DNA from: Chitinophaga pinensis | GTDB taxonomy: Bacteria; Bacteroidota; Bacteroidia; Chitinophagales; Chitinophagaceae | DNA length: 64,000 nt | Assembly (NCBI RefSeq): GCF_007896845.1 | Contig: NZ_VOHS01000011.1 | Coordinates: 62,001 to 126,000, forward strand | Direction of reading: 5' to 3' | Shown here: piece after piece, positions 45,546 through 54,780 of the stretch | Numbering within the stretch: position 1 is the first letter of the stretch | Layout of the letters: every line of letters starts with the position of its first letter | The notes under the pieces: generated by a model | The model's database searches: none | What the model was told of the DNA's origin: nothing | Seen by the model: only the letters and a program-made list of their open reading frames with translations | Program-made: the position numbers and the translations under genes

Positions 45546-46823
45546 ATGCTCCGGTGTATTTATCTATGGTTGATGCTACTCTTTGCAGCCTGCAATACTA
45601 ATAAAAATATGGGAACAAGGCATTATCAATCTAAGGACTCTTTTTTGGACACCCTTTTAGCATCCCATTCAGCACAGCTGGGCCCGATATATCAGCATCC
45701 GCAGGCATCCGGTTTACAGATCATCTATACAAGAATAGACAGGGATGCCGCCAACCAGCCGCATTTCACCGATTATTATTACCACGTCGATACCGGCCGC
45801 TACTTTTACCCTGCTTCCACCGTCAAATTGCCGGCTACCGCACTGGCCCTTGAAAAGCTGAACGATCTCGCCATCACAGGCCTTGACCGGCAAACGCCGA
45901 TGTATACCGATAGCCTTGAAGGGATCAGTCCTGCTGTATTGAGCGACAGCTCCGCAGCGGACGGACAGCCTTCTATTGAGCAATATATTAAAAAAATACT
46001 ATTGGTGAGTGATAATGATGCATTTAATCGTTTATATGAGTTTATCGGACAGGAGACCTTTAATAAACGATTGTGGGAGAATGGCTTCGGGAATACACAA
46101 ATACTCCATCGGGTAGGTGTCAGCGGGCTCAGTCCGGAGCAGAACCGGCACACCAATGCCGTCACATTTCGCAAAGAAGGTAAGATCTTATACCAGCAAC
46201 CCGCTGCTTATAGTCAGCTGACATTCTCTCCAAGACATGACAGCATCGGGAAGGCCTATTATAATAAGATAAACGAACTGGTAAACAATCCGATGGACGC
46301 CTCTCAGAAGAACAGACTCACCCTTGCTGACCTTCATGAAATACTGCGTTGCATAATTTTTCCGGAAGCTGTAACAAAATCCAGACGTTTCCGTTTAAAG
46401 GAAGAAGATTACAGTTTTTTATATCATTGCATGTCGGCGCAACCGGAAGAATCAGAGCATCCCTCCTACGACACCACGGAATTCCATCACAATTATGTGA
46501 AGTTCCTGTTATTCGGAGGTAAGCCATATAACAGACCGGATGCAGACCTGCGAAGTTTTAATAAACCCGGCTGGGCATACGGATTTTTGACTGATGCAGC
46601 CTATATAGCGGATTTTACACATCAGATCGAATTCATGCTGTCAGCCACTGTATATGTTAATAAGGACGGTATTTTAAACGACGAGCATTATCAGTTTGAC
46701 GAAACAGGGAAACCATTTTTGAAAGCGTTAGGACAGCTTATATATGAGTATGAACTACAACGTACACGAAAACACATTCCGGACCTGTCCAGATTCAGGA
46801 CGGATTACACCAGAATCGAATAA
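45546..46823 (+). CDS. Class A beta-lactamase-like serine hydrolase lipoprotein
   Basis: A 425-residue lipoprotein (lipobox FAAC, Cys near 16). The catalytic domain has the penicillin-recognising serine motifs: STVK (Ser91, Lys94 in YFYPASTVKLPA), SDND at about 152 in LLVSDNDAFNRLYEF, and KPG at about 338 in FNKPGWAYGFLTD in place of KTG/KSG. The Pro at the third motif and the long 425-residue length separate it from ordinary class A beta-lactamases (about 290). It may be an esterase, peptidase or penicillin-binding enzyme rather than a resistance protein. Confidence 0.82.
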   Translation: MLRCIYLWLMLLFAACNTNKNMGTRHYQSKDSFLDTLLASHSAQLGPIYQHPQASGLQIIYTRIDRDAANQPHFTDYYYHVDTGRYFYPASTVKLPATALALEKLNDLAITGLDRQTPMYTDSLEGISPAVLSDSSAADGQPSIEQYIKKILLVSDNDAFNRLYEFIGQETFNKRLWENGFGNTQILHRVGVSGLSPEQNRHTNAVTFRKEGKILYQQPAAYSQLTFSPRHDSIGKAYYNKINELVNNPMDASQKNRLTLADLHEILRCIIFPEAVTKSRRFRLKEEDYSFLYHCMSAQPEESEHPSYDTTEFHHNYVKFLLFGGKPYNRPDADLRSFNKPGWAYGFLTDAAYIADFTHQIEFMLSATVYVNKDGILNDEHYQFDETGKPFLKALGQLIYEYELQRTRKHIPDLSRFRTDYTRIE

Positions 46824-46860
46824 TCTTTATAAAAACTCAATTGCACTAAAAGATAGCACA

Positions 46861-47577
46861 ATGACAACTACAAAAATCCGTGTGTGGGCATTACTGGCCC
46901 TTGTGACCTTGGTAACAGGTTTAAGCTCCTGTCTGAAGACTGATCCGGTTACTCCTTCAAGACCCCAGGCAGGTGTTGCCATCATTAATGGTATTCTGAC
47001 CACCAGCAATATGGACTTCTACGACAATTCAGTGAGAGTGAATCAGAATCCATTGACTACTGGCTTCCTCTTCTCAGGTTATGTAATCTATGGCGGTCCG
47101 CGTACTTTCGCCTTTAGGAAAGCCGGTCTGACTGACGATTACGCAAAAGTGACCAGTGTATTTGACTCACTGACCTACAACACTGTTATCGCTTATGGTG
47201 ATTCTACCAATCCTATTATGAGAGCTATTAAAGATGATTTCAATACCGCAAAGGAAAACTTCGTAAACTTCCGTTTCTTCCACCTGAGCCCAAATATCGG
47301 CGCTGTTGACCTCTATCTGGACAACCAGAAAGTAGATAGCAACCGTGTATATTTTGGTGCTTCAAGTCCGGACTATACATTCAAACAACCAAAGAACTCT
47401 CTGTTCTCTAACAATATCAAAGTGAAACTGGCGGGTACCGACTCAGTATTGATAGAAAATACAAGCCCTACACTGAGCTTCACACCTAATAAAGTATACA
47501 CGATCGTATTGTCTGGCGACAAATCATTTACCGATATCAAGAAACTGAAGGTAAATAACATGTACAGCCTGTATTAA
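46861..47577 (+). CDS. DUF4397 lipoprotein
   Basis: A 238-residue lipoprotein (lipobox LSSC, Cys near 22) with a DUF4397 domain: VRFFHLSPNIGAVDLYLDNQ-like NFRFFHLSPNIGAVDLYLD (about 138-156) and repeated beta strands on either side. The family is secreted and Bacteroidota-rich, with no assigned activity. The ATG at 46861 is preferred because it gives the signal peptide; the frame runs upstream into the previous gene. It follows the serine hydrolase by 37 bases and they are probably co-transcribed up to the strong terminator. Confidence 0.85.
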   Translation: MTTTKIRVWALLALVTLVTGLSSCLKTDPVTPSRPQAGVAIINGILTTSNMDFYDNSVRVNQNPLTTGFLFSGYVIYGGPRTFAFRKAGLTDDYAKVTSVFDSLTYNTVIAYGDSTNPIMRAIKDDFNTAKENFVNFRFFHLSPNIGAVDLYLDNQKVDSNRVYFGASSPDYTFKQPKNSLFSNNIKVKLAGTDSVLIENTSPTLSFTPNKVYTIVLSGDKSFTDIKKLKVNNMYSLY

Positions 47578-47603
47578 TCAATAATTACGTTTATCCACAT
47601 AGC

Positions 47604-47646
47604 AGCAGCCGGGGTCAATGATCAAGTTGACCCCGGCTGCTTTTTT
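47604..47646 (+). terminator. Rho-independent terminator of the DUF4397 gene
   Basis: Perfect 15-base GC-rich arms (47604-47618 and 47627-47641), 8-base loop, then six T. Confidence 0.94.
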
Positions 47647-47725
47647 AATGCAGTGTATTCCCTTAAACAAGGCTTCGCCATTATAGCTTTCCATTATTTG
47701 TGCTATGACACTTGCAAATTTATTG

Positions 47726-47733
47726 TAGGTTTG
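47726..47733 (+). promoter_or_regulatory. -7 promoter element of the aminotransferase gene
   Basis: TAGGTTTG, exact to TAnnTTTG. The predicted start near 47740 gives a leader of about 26 bases and excludes starts before 47740, supporting the ATG at 47766. Confidence 0.5.
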
Positions 47734-47765
47734 TCCCAGTTAACCCTATAAAACTGTTATTGTTT

Positions 47766-48965
47766 ATGAAGCAAATGGAACTCGCCGAAAGGCTGTCGAG
47801 GATATCCGAGCCTCAAACGATTAAGATGGCTAAATTAAGCCGTGAGCTGAAAGCCCAGGGTATAGACATTGTAGATCTGAGCATAGGAGAACCTGACTTT
47901 GATACACCTGCCCACATCAGGGAGGCTGCTAAGAAAGCTATCGACGATGGCTTTACACACTATACACCTGTTGCCGGTATTCCTGACCTGCGCCAGGCGG
48001 TGGTGCATAAGCTGAAACGTGATAACGGACTGGAATACACGCCTGAACAGATCATCGTATCCACAGGTGCGAAGCAGAGCATTGCCAACACCGTATTGAG
48101 TGTGATCAATCCCGGTGACGAAGTGATCATTCCTACGCCTTACTGGGTGACCTATTCTGAACTGGTAAAACTTTGTCAGGGTGAGGTGGTATTCGTTCCA
48201 TGCAGCATCGAAAACAAATACAAGATCACGCCTGCACAGCTGGAAGCGGCTATCACGCCAAAAACCAAACTGTTCATGTTCTCCTCTCCCTGTAACCCTA
48301 CCGGGTCTGTGTACAGTAAGGAAGAACTGAAAGCACTGGCAGACGTATTCGCAAAACATCCGCAGATCTACATCATGGCGGATGAGATCTATGAATATAT
48401 CAACTATGTTGGTAAGCATGAAAGCATTGCCCAGTTTGAGGGTATGCAGGAACGCACTATCATCATCAACGGTCTGAGTAAAGGTTTTGCAATGACCGGA
48501 TGGCGTCTTGGTTATCTGGCGGCTCCTAAAGCAGTAGCTAAAGCAGCTGAAAATATCCAGAGCCAGTTTACTTCTGCCACCAGCTCTATCACCCAGAAAG
48601 CCGGCGTAGCCGCACTGACCGGTGATCTTAGCACGGCGCATGCCATGCTGGAAGAGTTCAGAAAGAGACGTGCTTTTGTATTTGAACAACTGAGCAGCAC
48701 ACCGGGTCTGCAACTGATTGAACCGGATGGTGCCTTCTATATGTTCCCGGATGTAAGTGCTTTCTTTGGTAAATCTTATGAAGGAAATGTTATCAATAAT
48801 GCAGATGATATGTGTATGTACCTGCTGCACAAAGTGCATGTATCTACCGTAACCGGCGCTGCATTTGAACAGCCGAACTGTATCCGCCTTTCCTACGCGA
48901 CTTCCATGGCAAAACTGGAAGAAGGTATGAAGCGCCTGAAAGCAGGGTTAGCGCAACTCAGCTAA
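47766..48965 (+). CDS. aspC: Class I pyridoxal-phosphate aminotransferase, aspartate type
   Basis: A 399-residue fold-I aminotransferase of the Igamma/Ib aspartate aminotransferase type (aspartate + 2-oxoglutarate to oxaloacetate + glutamate). It has DLSIGEPDFDTPAHIREAAK (about 38-57), the FSSPCNPTGSVYS segment (about 172-184) and the PLP lysine in IINGLSKGFAMTGWRLGY (about 233-250), with the substrate Arg in CIRLSYATS near the C-terminus. Exact substrate preference (aspartate versus aromatic or prephenate) cannot be settled by eye. Confidence 0.9.
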   Translation: MKQMELAERLSRISEPQTIKMAKLSRELKAQGIDIVDLSIGEPDFDTPAHIREAAKKAIDDGFTHYTPVAGIPDLRQAVVHKLKRDNGLEYTPEQIIVSTGAKQSIANTVLSVINPGDEVIIPTPYWVTYSELVKLCQGEVVFVPCSIENKYKITPAQLEAAITPKTKLFMFSSPCNPTGSVYSKEELKALADVFAKHPQIYIMADEIYEYINYVGKHESIAQFEGMQERTIIINGLSKGFAMTGWRLGYLAAPKAVAKAAENIQSQFTSATSSITQKAGVAALTGDLSTAHAMLEEFRKRRAFVFEQLSSTPGLQLIEPDGAFYMFPDVSAFFGKSYEGNVINNADDMCMYLLHKVHVSTVTGAAFEQPNCIRLSYATSMAKLEEGMKRLKAGLAQLS

Positions 48966-48985
48966 TGTTGCCTGTATATAACTAT

Positions 48986-49066
48986 AGTCAGACTATACTA
49001 AACTTACGATAATGCTACCTTTATAACGTAGCATTATCGTAAGTTTAGTATAGTCTGACTCTTTTT
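48986..49066 (+). terminator. Long perfect hairpin after the aminotransferase gene
   Basis: Perfect 33-base arms (48986-49018 and 49028-49060) around a 9-base loop, followed by CTTTTT. It lies 20 bases after the stop. The arms are AT-rich and far longer than an ordinary terminator needs. Confidence 0.85.
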
Positions 49067-49092
49067 ATGCCCTTCACTATTTCAGATGCGCC

Positions 49093-49122
49093 TTTGCATA
49101 TTAATTCATTTCCATATATTTG
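49093..49122 (+). promoter_or_regulatory. Textbook Bacteroidota promoter
   Basis: TTTG (49093-49096), an 18-base spacer and TATATTTG (49115-49122). Transcription would start near 49129, 15 bases before the ATG at 49144. Confidence 0.7.
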
Positions 49123-49143
49123 CGTCAGTAATAATCAATCCGA

Positions 49144-49680
49144 ATGGACTTCTCAAATCGTACCTTACTCTTTATTCTGCTGGCTGCCGGCGCAATTTAC
49201 ATCGCGTATACCATGGTAAAGGACACTATCCGCAAACCAAAAGACGCCACACCTGCTCCCGCTCCTGATGCTGCGGCAAAAGCTCCCGTAGACAAAAGCA
49301 TCCTGCCCTTACAACTGGCGGCTTATGAGCGCCTCGTGTTACTGGTAGAACGTATCAATCTGCAAAACATGATCAGCCGCATTTTTCAGCCGGGCTTAAC
49401 CGCTGTAGATATGCAGGTAGGGTTGATACAGACCATTAAAGCAGAATTTGAACATAATATAGCGCAGCAGATCTACGTATCTCCTACAGCCTGGGAAGCT
49501 GTAAAAACGCTGAAAGAGCAGACCATTACCATCGTTAATCAGGTAGCCAGTCAACTGCCTCCTGACGCGACCGCAATGGATCTGAACAAACAAATATTAG
49601 AAATATTCCTGCAGGCGGAAACATCTCCTTCCGAACTGACCTCACAGATATTAAATGCAGAAGCTAAACGGTTATTTTAA
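49144..49680 (+). CDS. Uncharacterised single-pass membrane protein
   Basis: A 178-residue protein not recognised as a characterised family. One membrane segment at about 8-24 (LLFILLAAGAIYIAYTM) is followed by a Lys/Pro/Ala-rich linker (about 28-52) and a soluble helical domain (about 55-178, with LAAYERLVLLVERINLQNMI and QLPPDATAMDLNKQILEIFL). It converges with the M23 gene, the two stops being only 4 bases apart. It has its own promoter. An inner-membrane location is inferred from the segment. Confidence 0.75.
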   Translation: MDFSNRTLLFILLAAGAIYIAYTMVKDTIRKPKDATPAPAPDAAAKAPVDKSILPLQLAAYERLVLLVERINLQNMISRIFQPGLTAVDMQVGLIQTIKAEFEHNIAQQIYVSPTAWEAVKTLKEQTITIVNQVASQLPPDATAMDLNKQILEIFLQAETSPSELTSQILNAEAKRLF

Positions 49681-49684
49681 CCGT

Positions 49685-50611
49685 TTACTTCTGTACCATT
49701 TCCACCCTTTGCGGCCGGATCACTTCATACAACAGATATCCTCTGCCATTGAAATGAATATATCTTGGCGGAGAACGGAACCATGGCTCTCCCGGCACCT
49801 TTACATGAGCCTGAATATGCAGGTGCGGTTCTGAACTGAACCCCGAATTACCCACACATCCCAAAGGATCTCCCTGCTTTACAATATCTCCTTCTTTTAC
49901 GATCACACTTCCCTGCTTCAGATGGGCCAGGAACACATAACTGTTCTCTGTTTCAATCAGTACCTGATTGGTATTATGCGGACCTCTTGCCATATTCGGC
50001 GGGATATTGTCCGGGTCTTCTCCTACCGCTTTGGCGATTCGTCCGTCACAGGGACTGTACAAAGTATCACCGAATATTTCATAATCCTCCAGCCGTGGGC
50101 TGAAGATCTTATTTGCCCTGCTGCCATCTGACTTTAATTTCACTATATCCATGGCGTAGATCGCGCCACGCAGACTAAAGTGAAACAGGTTTGTGGGCAG
50201 TCCTTTACCTCCCTGCAGGACGAAATAACGACCCGTTTTCAAAGGAAACGCCAGATCTATCGCCCTTGCCTTGCCGGTTGTACCGGTAAAATACAGGATG
50301 GATAAAGTGATCAACAGGGCTGAAAAGAAAACGTTGGCAACGTATCGCCACTTACGGGGCGCCGGTTTATCTTTCTTTTTGCGGAAAAAGACACCCAGCA
50401 GGGTTAGCAATAAAAAGATGCCAAAACCCCATTTGGCATCAACAGTAAGGTAGATCCAGGTTCCATAGAGATAAATAAATACACCGAGGGATAAACCTAA
50501 AATCAGCACGGACCAGCTATGCTGCAGCCCCCTTCCGGAAGCCCTGAAAACAAAGAAGATACTGAGCAAGGCCAGGGCAAATGTGAGTAATAACAATACG
50601 TAAATAAACAT
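49685..50611 (-). CDS. Membrane-anchored M23-family peptidase-like protein
   Basis: A 308-residue protein with four membrane segments in the first 115 residues and an M23 (LytM-type) domain at about 165-300. The late motifs are clear: YSPCDGRIAKAV, EGDIVKQGDPLGCVGNSGFSSEPHLHI, whose HLH supplies zinc ligands. The first motif, normally HxxxD, reads IYAMD in LRGAIYAMDI: the Asp is kept but the His is missing at its usual place. It may use another His (HFSL just before) or be inactive. Peptidoglycan is the usual substrate of the family. Confidence 0.83.
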   Translation of the reverse strand: MFIYVLLLLTFALALLSIFFVFRASGRGLQHSWSVLILGLSLGVFIYLYGTWIYLTVDAKWGFGIFLLLTLLGVFFRKKKDKPAPRKWRYVANVFFSALLITLSILYFTGTTGKARAIDLAFPLKTGRYFVLQGGKGLPTNLFHFSLRGAIYAMDIVKLKSDGSRANKIFSPRLEDYEIFGDTLYSPCDGRIAKAVGEDPDNIPPNMARGPHNTNQVLIETENSYVFLAHLKQGSVIVKEGDIVKQGDPLGCVGNSGFSSEPHLHIQAHVKVPGEPWFRSPPRYIHFNGRGYLLYEVIRPQRVEMVQK

Positions 50612-50725
50612 AGCTTATCAGAAAAAACTTTTTGCAAATTATCAATAATTTGAGCTCCACGGCAATAACGTAATAATTATGTAACATTGCTCTTACTACT
50701 ACATTTATTCCACGAAAAACACATT

Positions 50726-52279
50726 ATGGAAAATATCATCAAAACAGATGCCGGTATCCCAATTGCTCCAGTATATACGGAAACTGTACCCATGCAGGAG
50801 TTGCCCGGCGAATTCCCATTTACAAGGGGTGTTCATGCCTCTATGTACCGGGATAAACTGTGGACGATGCGGCAATATGCAGGCTTTAGTACGGCAGAAG
50901 CTTCCAACGAACGTTACCACTATCTTTTACAACAGGGCGTAATGGGCCTTAGTGTGGCCTTTGATCTGCCGACCCAGATCGGTTATGATTCTGACCACGC
51001 GATGTCAGAAGGGGAAGTCGGTAAAGTCGGTGTGGCCATTGACAGTATTGAAGACATGGAGCGCCTGTTTAAAGGCATTCAATTGGAAGAGATCTCCACT
51101 TCCATGACCATCAACGCCACTGGTTTTATACTACTCGCTTTATATATCGCACTGGCAAAAAGGCAGGGCGCGGATCTGAAAAAGCTGTCCGGTACCATTC
51201 AGAATGATATTCTGAAGGAATATGCGGCCCGTGGCACCTTCATCTATCCCCCAAAACCTTCTATGCGGCTGATCACCGATATCTTTGATTATTGCAGCCG
51301 GGAAGTGCCTAAATGGAATACGATTTCCATCTCCGGTTATCATATCCGCGAAGCGGGCGCCAATGCGGTACAGGAACTGGCTTTTACGCTTGCCAACGGA
51401 AAAGCCTACCTAAAAGCGGCGCTGGAACGCGGGCTGGATATCAATGTATTTGCCCGTCGCCTTTCCTTCTTCTTCAATGCACATAATCACCTGTTTGAGG
51501 AAGTCGCAAAATTCCGTGCTGCAAGACGTATGTGGGCACATATCACCAAAGGTATGGGCGCTACAGATCCGAAGGCACAGATGCTACGTTTTCATACACA
51601 GACTGGTGGCAGCACGCTTACCGCACAACAGCCACATAACAATATCGTACGGGTGACTGTACAGACGCTGGCGGCCACATTGGGCGGCACACAATCGCTG
51701 CATACCAATGGTTATGATGAAGCGCTGTCGCTGCCAACAGAAGCTGCTGCGCGTATTGCGTTGCGTACACAACAGATTGTCGGATACGAAAGCGGTATTG
51801 CAGATACTGTTGATCCGCTGGCGGGTTCCTTCTATGTGGAAGCGCTGACCAACGAAGTGGAATCCAGAGCATGGGAACTGATCGAAAGGATCGATGTGAT
51901 GGGAGGCGCTGTGGCAGCTATCGAACAGGGATTTATGCAGGAGGAGATTGCACGTAGCGCATATCGTTATCAGCAGGAAATTGAGTCGGGAGAAAAGGTG
52001 ATCGTTGGTGTGAATAAGTTTGCCGTGAAAGAGCCATCCACAGAGGAAGTATTCCGTATCGACGATAGTATCAGACAAGTACAGACGGAGCGACTACAGG
52101 CCTTACGGGCTAAACGGGACAATACGGCGGTAGCAGCCCTGTTGGAGCGACTGGAAGCAGCGGCGCATACTACAGAAAATCTGATGCCGATCGTAGTGGA
52201 AGCAGTAGAACATTATTGTACACTCGGAGAGATCGCCGATACACTGAGAAAGGTATGGGGAGAGCATAAGGGCATATAG
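50726..52279 (+). CDS. Methylmalonyl-CoA mutase catalytic chain (no B12 domain)
   Basis: A 517-residue protein matching the substrate-binding barrel of B12-dependent acyl-CoA mutases, which interconvert methylmalonyl-CoA and succinyl-CoA. Key blocks are [12 protein letters not shown] (about 27-38), [18 protein letters not shown] (about 46-63, keeping the Tyr typical of methylmalonyl-CoA enzymes), [17 protein letters not shown] and [19 protein letters not shown] (about 206-224). The C-terminal cobalamin-binding domain (DxHxxG) is absent, so a separate B12-binding subunit must be encoded elsewhere. The ATG at 50726 gives MENIIKTD. Confidence 0.9.
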   Translation: MENIIKTDAGIPIAPVYTETVPMQELPGEFPFTRGVHASMYRDKLWTMRQYAGFSTAEASNERYHYLLQQGVMGLSVAFDLPTQIGYDSDHAMSEGEVGKVGVAIDSIEDMERLFKGIQLEEISTSMTINATGFILLALYIALAKRQGADLKKLSGTIQNDILKEYAARGTFIYPPKPSMRLITDIFDYCSREVPKWNTISISGYHIREAGANAVQELAFTLANGKAYLKAALERGLDINVFARRLSFFFNAHNHLFEEVAKFRAARRMWAHITKGMGATDPKAQMLRFHTQTGGSTLTAQQPHNNIVRVTVQTLAATLGGTQSLHTNGYDEALSLPTEAAARIALRTQQIVGYESGIADTVDPLAGSFYVEALTNEVESRAWELIERIDVMGGAVAAIEQGFMQEEIARSAYRYQQEIESGEKVIVGVNKFAVKEPSTEEVFRIDDSIRQVQTERLQALRAKRDNTAVAALLERLEAAAHTTENLMPIVVEAVEHYCTLGEIADTLRKVWGEHKGI

Positions 52280-52283
52280 TGCG

Positions 52284-52330
52284 CTAATTATCAATTCATT
52301 CTCAATTGTCATCCGTAATTCGTAATTGTA
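52284..52330 (-). repeat. Degenerate relative of the dispersed AATTACGAATTA element
   Basis: On the minus strand this short stretch reads AATTACGAATTACGGATGAC and then AATTGAG, similar to the head of copies A and B (AGGAATTACGAATTAGGAATTGAG type). There is no tail palindrome. It lies between two plus-strand genes. Confidence 0.45.
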
Positions 52331-52345
52331 TTGTATTTTCGGGCC

Positions 52346-53242
52346 ATGTCTTCGATTTATTATAAAGCCTGTCCGGTATGTGGGTCAGGCAATATACACA
52401 AAGTACTTGCGGCCAAAGATCATACAGTATCGGGCGAAACATTCGACATTTTTCATTGCGGACATTGCAGCGGACGTTTCACGCAGCATGTCCCCGGCAG
52501 TGCAGAGATTGGCCGTTACTATCAATCACAGGAATACATTTCACATTCCGAGACTAAAAAAGGCTTAATCAATCGTTTATATCACAGCGTGAGGAAGATC
52601 ACCATGCGCTCCAAACAGAACTGGGTAAAGGCTGCCACTGGTCTGAAACAGGGTTCTTTACTGGATATTGGTTGCGGTACAGGTGCTTTCCTTCACTATA
52701 TGAAACAATTAAACTGGGAGGTAACAGGACTTGAACCGGATGATACAGCGAGAAGTAATGCAAAAACACTCTATGGTATAGAACCGCTGCCTTCTTCAGA
52801 ACTGTTCCATCTTCCGGCACAACAATATGACGCCATCACGATGTGGCATGTATTGGAACACGTGCATTCCCTGCATGATTATCTGAGACAGATCAGGACT
52901 TTACTGAAACCGGAAGGTGCGCTGATCATTGCTGTACCTAACTACACTTCTCCTGATGCGGAGCATTATAAGGAGCTGTGGGCAGCATATGATGTACCCC
53001 GTCACTTATATCACTTCTCTCCTTCTTCTATGGAAGAGTTATTGAAGCAGCACAAGATCAGGATTGTGCGAAAACATCCGATGGTATTTGACGGGTTTTA
53101 TGTGAGTCTGCTGAGCGAGAAATACAAAACAGGCGGTAACGGTCTGTTTAAAGGCTTCTGGAACGGTTTCAGGTCTTATAGAAAAGGGCTGAAGCATGTA
53201 GACAGATGCAGTTCTGTTGTCTACGAATGTAAAGCAGATTAA
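52346..53242 (+). CDS. Class I SAM-dependent methyltransferase with N-terminal zinc ribbon
   Basis: A 298-residue protein. The N-terminus has CPVC and CGHC pairs (about 9-12 and 33-36) like a zinc ribbon. The Rossmann methyltransferase domain then begins with LLDIGCGTGAFLHYM (about 107-121) and contains the acidic EPDDTA and the MWHVLEHV segment (about 165-172). This architecture is common in enzymes that methylate sugars or lipid-linked intermediates (Methyltransf_23 type). The acceptor is unknown. It follows the mutase gene by 66 bases containing an element resembling the dispersed repeat. Confidence 0.86.
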   Translation: MSSIYYKACPVCGSGNIHKVLAAKDHTVSGETFDIFHCGHCSGRFTQHVPGSAEIGRYYQSQEYISHSETKKGLINRLYHSVRKITMRSKQNWVKAATGLKQGSLLDIGCGTGAFLHYMKQLNWEVTGLEPDDTARSNAKTLYGIEPLPSSELFHLPAQQYDAITMWHVLEHVHSLHDYLRQIRTLLKPEGALIIAVPNYTSPDAEHYKELWAAYDVPRHLYHFSPSSMEELLKQHKIRIVRKHPMVFDGFYVSLLSEKYKTGGNGLFKGFWNGFRSYRKGLKHVDRCSSVVYECKAD

Positions 53243-53265
53243 AGACTAACATCAACAATCAAAAT

Positions 53266-53311
53266 AAAAAAGCAGCGATAATAGCTTAGGGTTATTATCG
53301 CTGCTTTTTTT
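53266..53311 (+). terminator. Rho-independent terminator of the methyltransferase gene
   Basis: Perfect 18-base arms (53266-53283 and 53293-53310) with a 9-base loop; A and T runs on both sides allow termination in both directions. Confidence 0.92.
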
Positions 53312-53317
53312 ATTAGG

Positions 53318-53358
53318 GACGATAGCCATGACAGTGATACTGTCAGCAGGCTATCGTC
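53318..53358 (-). terminator. Second hairpin between convergent genes
   Basis: GACGATAGCC (53318-53327) pairs with GGCTATCGTC (53349-53358), and inner GACAG pairs with CTGTC. No T-run follows, so its role as terminator for the minus gene is uncertain. Confidence 0.45.
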
Positions 53359-53395
53359 ATTTGCTCATGCATCAGCTAATAAGGGATCTTATTAA

Positions 53396-54229
53396 TTAAT
53401 ACAAATAGTTCAGTGCTACGATATCATTTGCGTTGAAGGTGCGGTTACCACCATTAGAGCAGGCCAGCATCCAGGAGTTAGCGCTGTTGCCGCTTGGTGT
53501 ACCCGGAATCAGGATAGCACCTACACCAGCTGAGCCCTCATTTGAAGCACTACCGCCACAGCTCAGCGCACGGTTGAAATAATCGGTATGACGGAAGCCG
53601 ATACAGTGACCAATTTCATGCTGAATAACAGAACCTACATACAGCACATTCGGATTGCTGCCATATGCTGCGGAGTTGGTATTCATGAGAATGGAGTTGT
53701 ACGGATTACCGGAGCTGGTAGGGAAACCGGCAGAACCGAGTGTAATAAAGCCACCACTTGGACCCTGATTAAAACCAGAGATCGTGATGTTGGCAGTGCC
53801 GCTGGTAATACGTCTGAAAGTGAGGGTCAGTCCCAGTCTGTTGTAACGTGCAATAGCGGTATCTGTACCGGCTACGAAAGCGCTACCGAGGCTGGATGCA
53901 ACTCTTACAGTGATTTGACGTGGGAGGCCGGTTACCACATAATTTGTGCGATATTGCTCTTCTTTGGCAGTGGTCAGAAAAGGACTGTTTGCTTTAGTGT
54001 TCAGGTCAGCATCACTCAGCAGGATATCTCCTTCCACGAGATACTTCCCATCGAATTTGCGGACGTCAGCAGTGCTGAAACCAAGTGCACTGATCTTATC
54101 CAATGTGGCCTGTGATACACCGGATTGATTCACGGATGCAGATGGTGTGGTGTCCTTTTTACAGGAAACAATGCAGACAGCGGCTCCCGCCAGCAGGCAT
54201 ACGAGTGCTGTTAATGTGTGTTTACGCAT
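53396..54229 (-). CDS. HEIGH-type metallopeptidase lipoprotein (M57-like)
   Basis: A 277-residue lipoprotein (lipobox IVSC, Cys near 23) of the dual-action HEIGH metallopeptidase family (PF12388). The zinc motif HEIGHCIGFRH is at residues 204-214, with the third His at the metzincin distance. A linker domain at about 40-100 precedes the catalytic part; the C-terminus has the Ser/Gly-rich segment SCGGSASNEGSAGVGAIL and ends NYLY. It should sit in the envelope. Substrate unknown. It faces the long non-coding region upstream. Confidence 0.85.
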   Translation of the reverse strand: MRKHTLTALVCLLAGAAVCIVSCKKDTTPSASVNQSGVSQATLDKISALGFSTADVRKFDGKYLVEGDILLSDADLNTKANSPFLTTAKEEQYRTNYVVTGLPRQITVRVASSLGSAFVAGTDTAIARYNRLGLTLTFRRITSGTANITISGFNQGPSGGFITLGSAGFPTSSGNPYNSILMNTNSAAYGSNPNVLYVGSVIQHEIGHCIGFRHTDYFNRALSCGGSASNEGSAGVGAILIPGTPSGNSANSWMLACSNGGNRTFNANDIVALNYLY

Positions 54230-54780
54230 ACATTTTAAGATTTGGGTTCTGATAAAATGAAGATATTATTAGCTGATCAGCTGATGACAGATGTTGTGAG
54301 GACTGCGTATGTTGTGGGACGTCTCTGTATGACAGCTGGTGACAGACAGTACAGTTTCTCCCTGCTGATCGAGCAGGCAAACGCAGATAAGTTATTCCTA
54401 CGGAATAATAACATTGTTCATCAGTAGATATAGCTAACCTGACAGATAATTACTTAACTCATGCTTTGGTTTTTTGTCATTGCAAGACACGCAGATACGA
54501 GCGGTTTATCGCGTCATTGCCGGATTTTCAATTAATAAATAATTCTGGTTAACTCCGGGTGTTCCGGAAGTAGATTTTCTGGTGACTTAGTGCTCGTTTG
54601 TTTAGATTTCAGTTGCTCGACGTTGAATTTACAACATTCCATGATTCTCAGAAAATAAAAGTCAGGGGTAAAAAAAGAACAGAGAATGACGCAGAGAGGT
54701 GCTTAGAGGTTTATGCAGAATGAGGTGAATAAAGTCGAAATGAGAGATAGGATGGACAAATTATCAGAGTTGCAGGCAGG
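54230..54780. other. Non-coding stretch upstream of the tandem palindromic units
   Basis: About 550 bases without a convincing gene (a 61-codon frame at 54242-54427 is not gene-like). It contains a CCTGCT-GATCG-AGCAGG hairpin near 54361-54378 and the repeat-like wording ACGCAGAGAGG near 54687. The promoter of the HEIGH peptidase should be at its left end, but no exact element was found. Confidence 0.45.

Noticed and set aside
47835..48839. Long minus-strand frame opposite the aminotransferase
   Set aside because: Antisense shadow with no signal peptide, domain or upstream promoter.
54242..54427. 61-codon plus-strand frame in the non-coding region
   Set aside because: No recognisable motif, no promoter and no conservation cue; it looks like chance.
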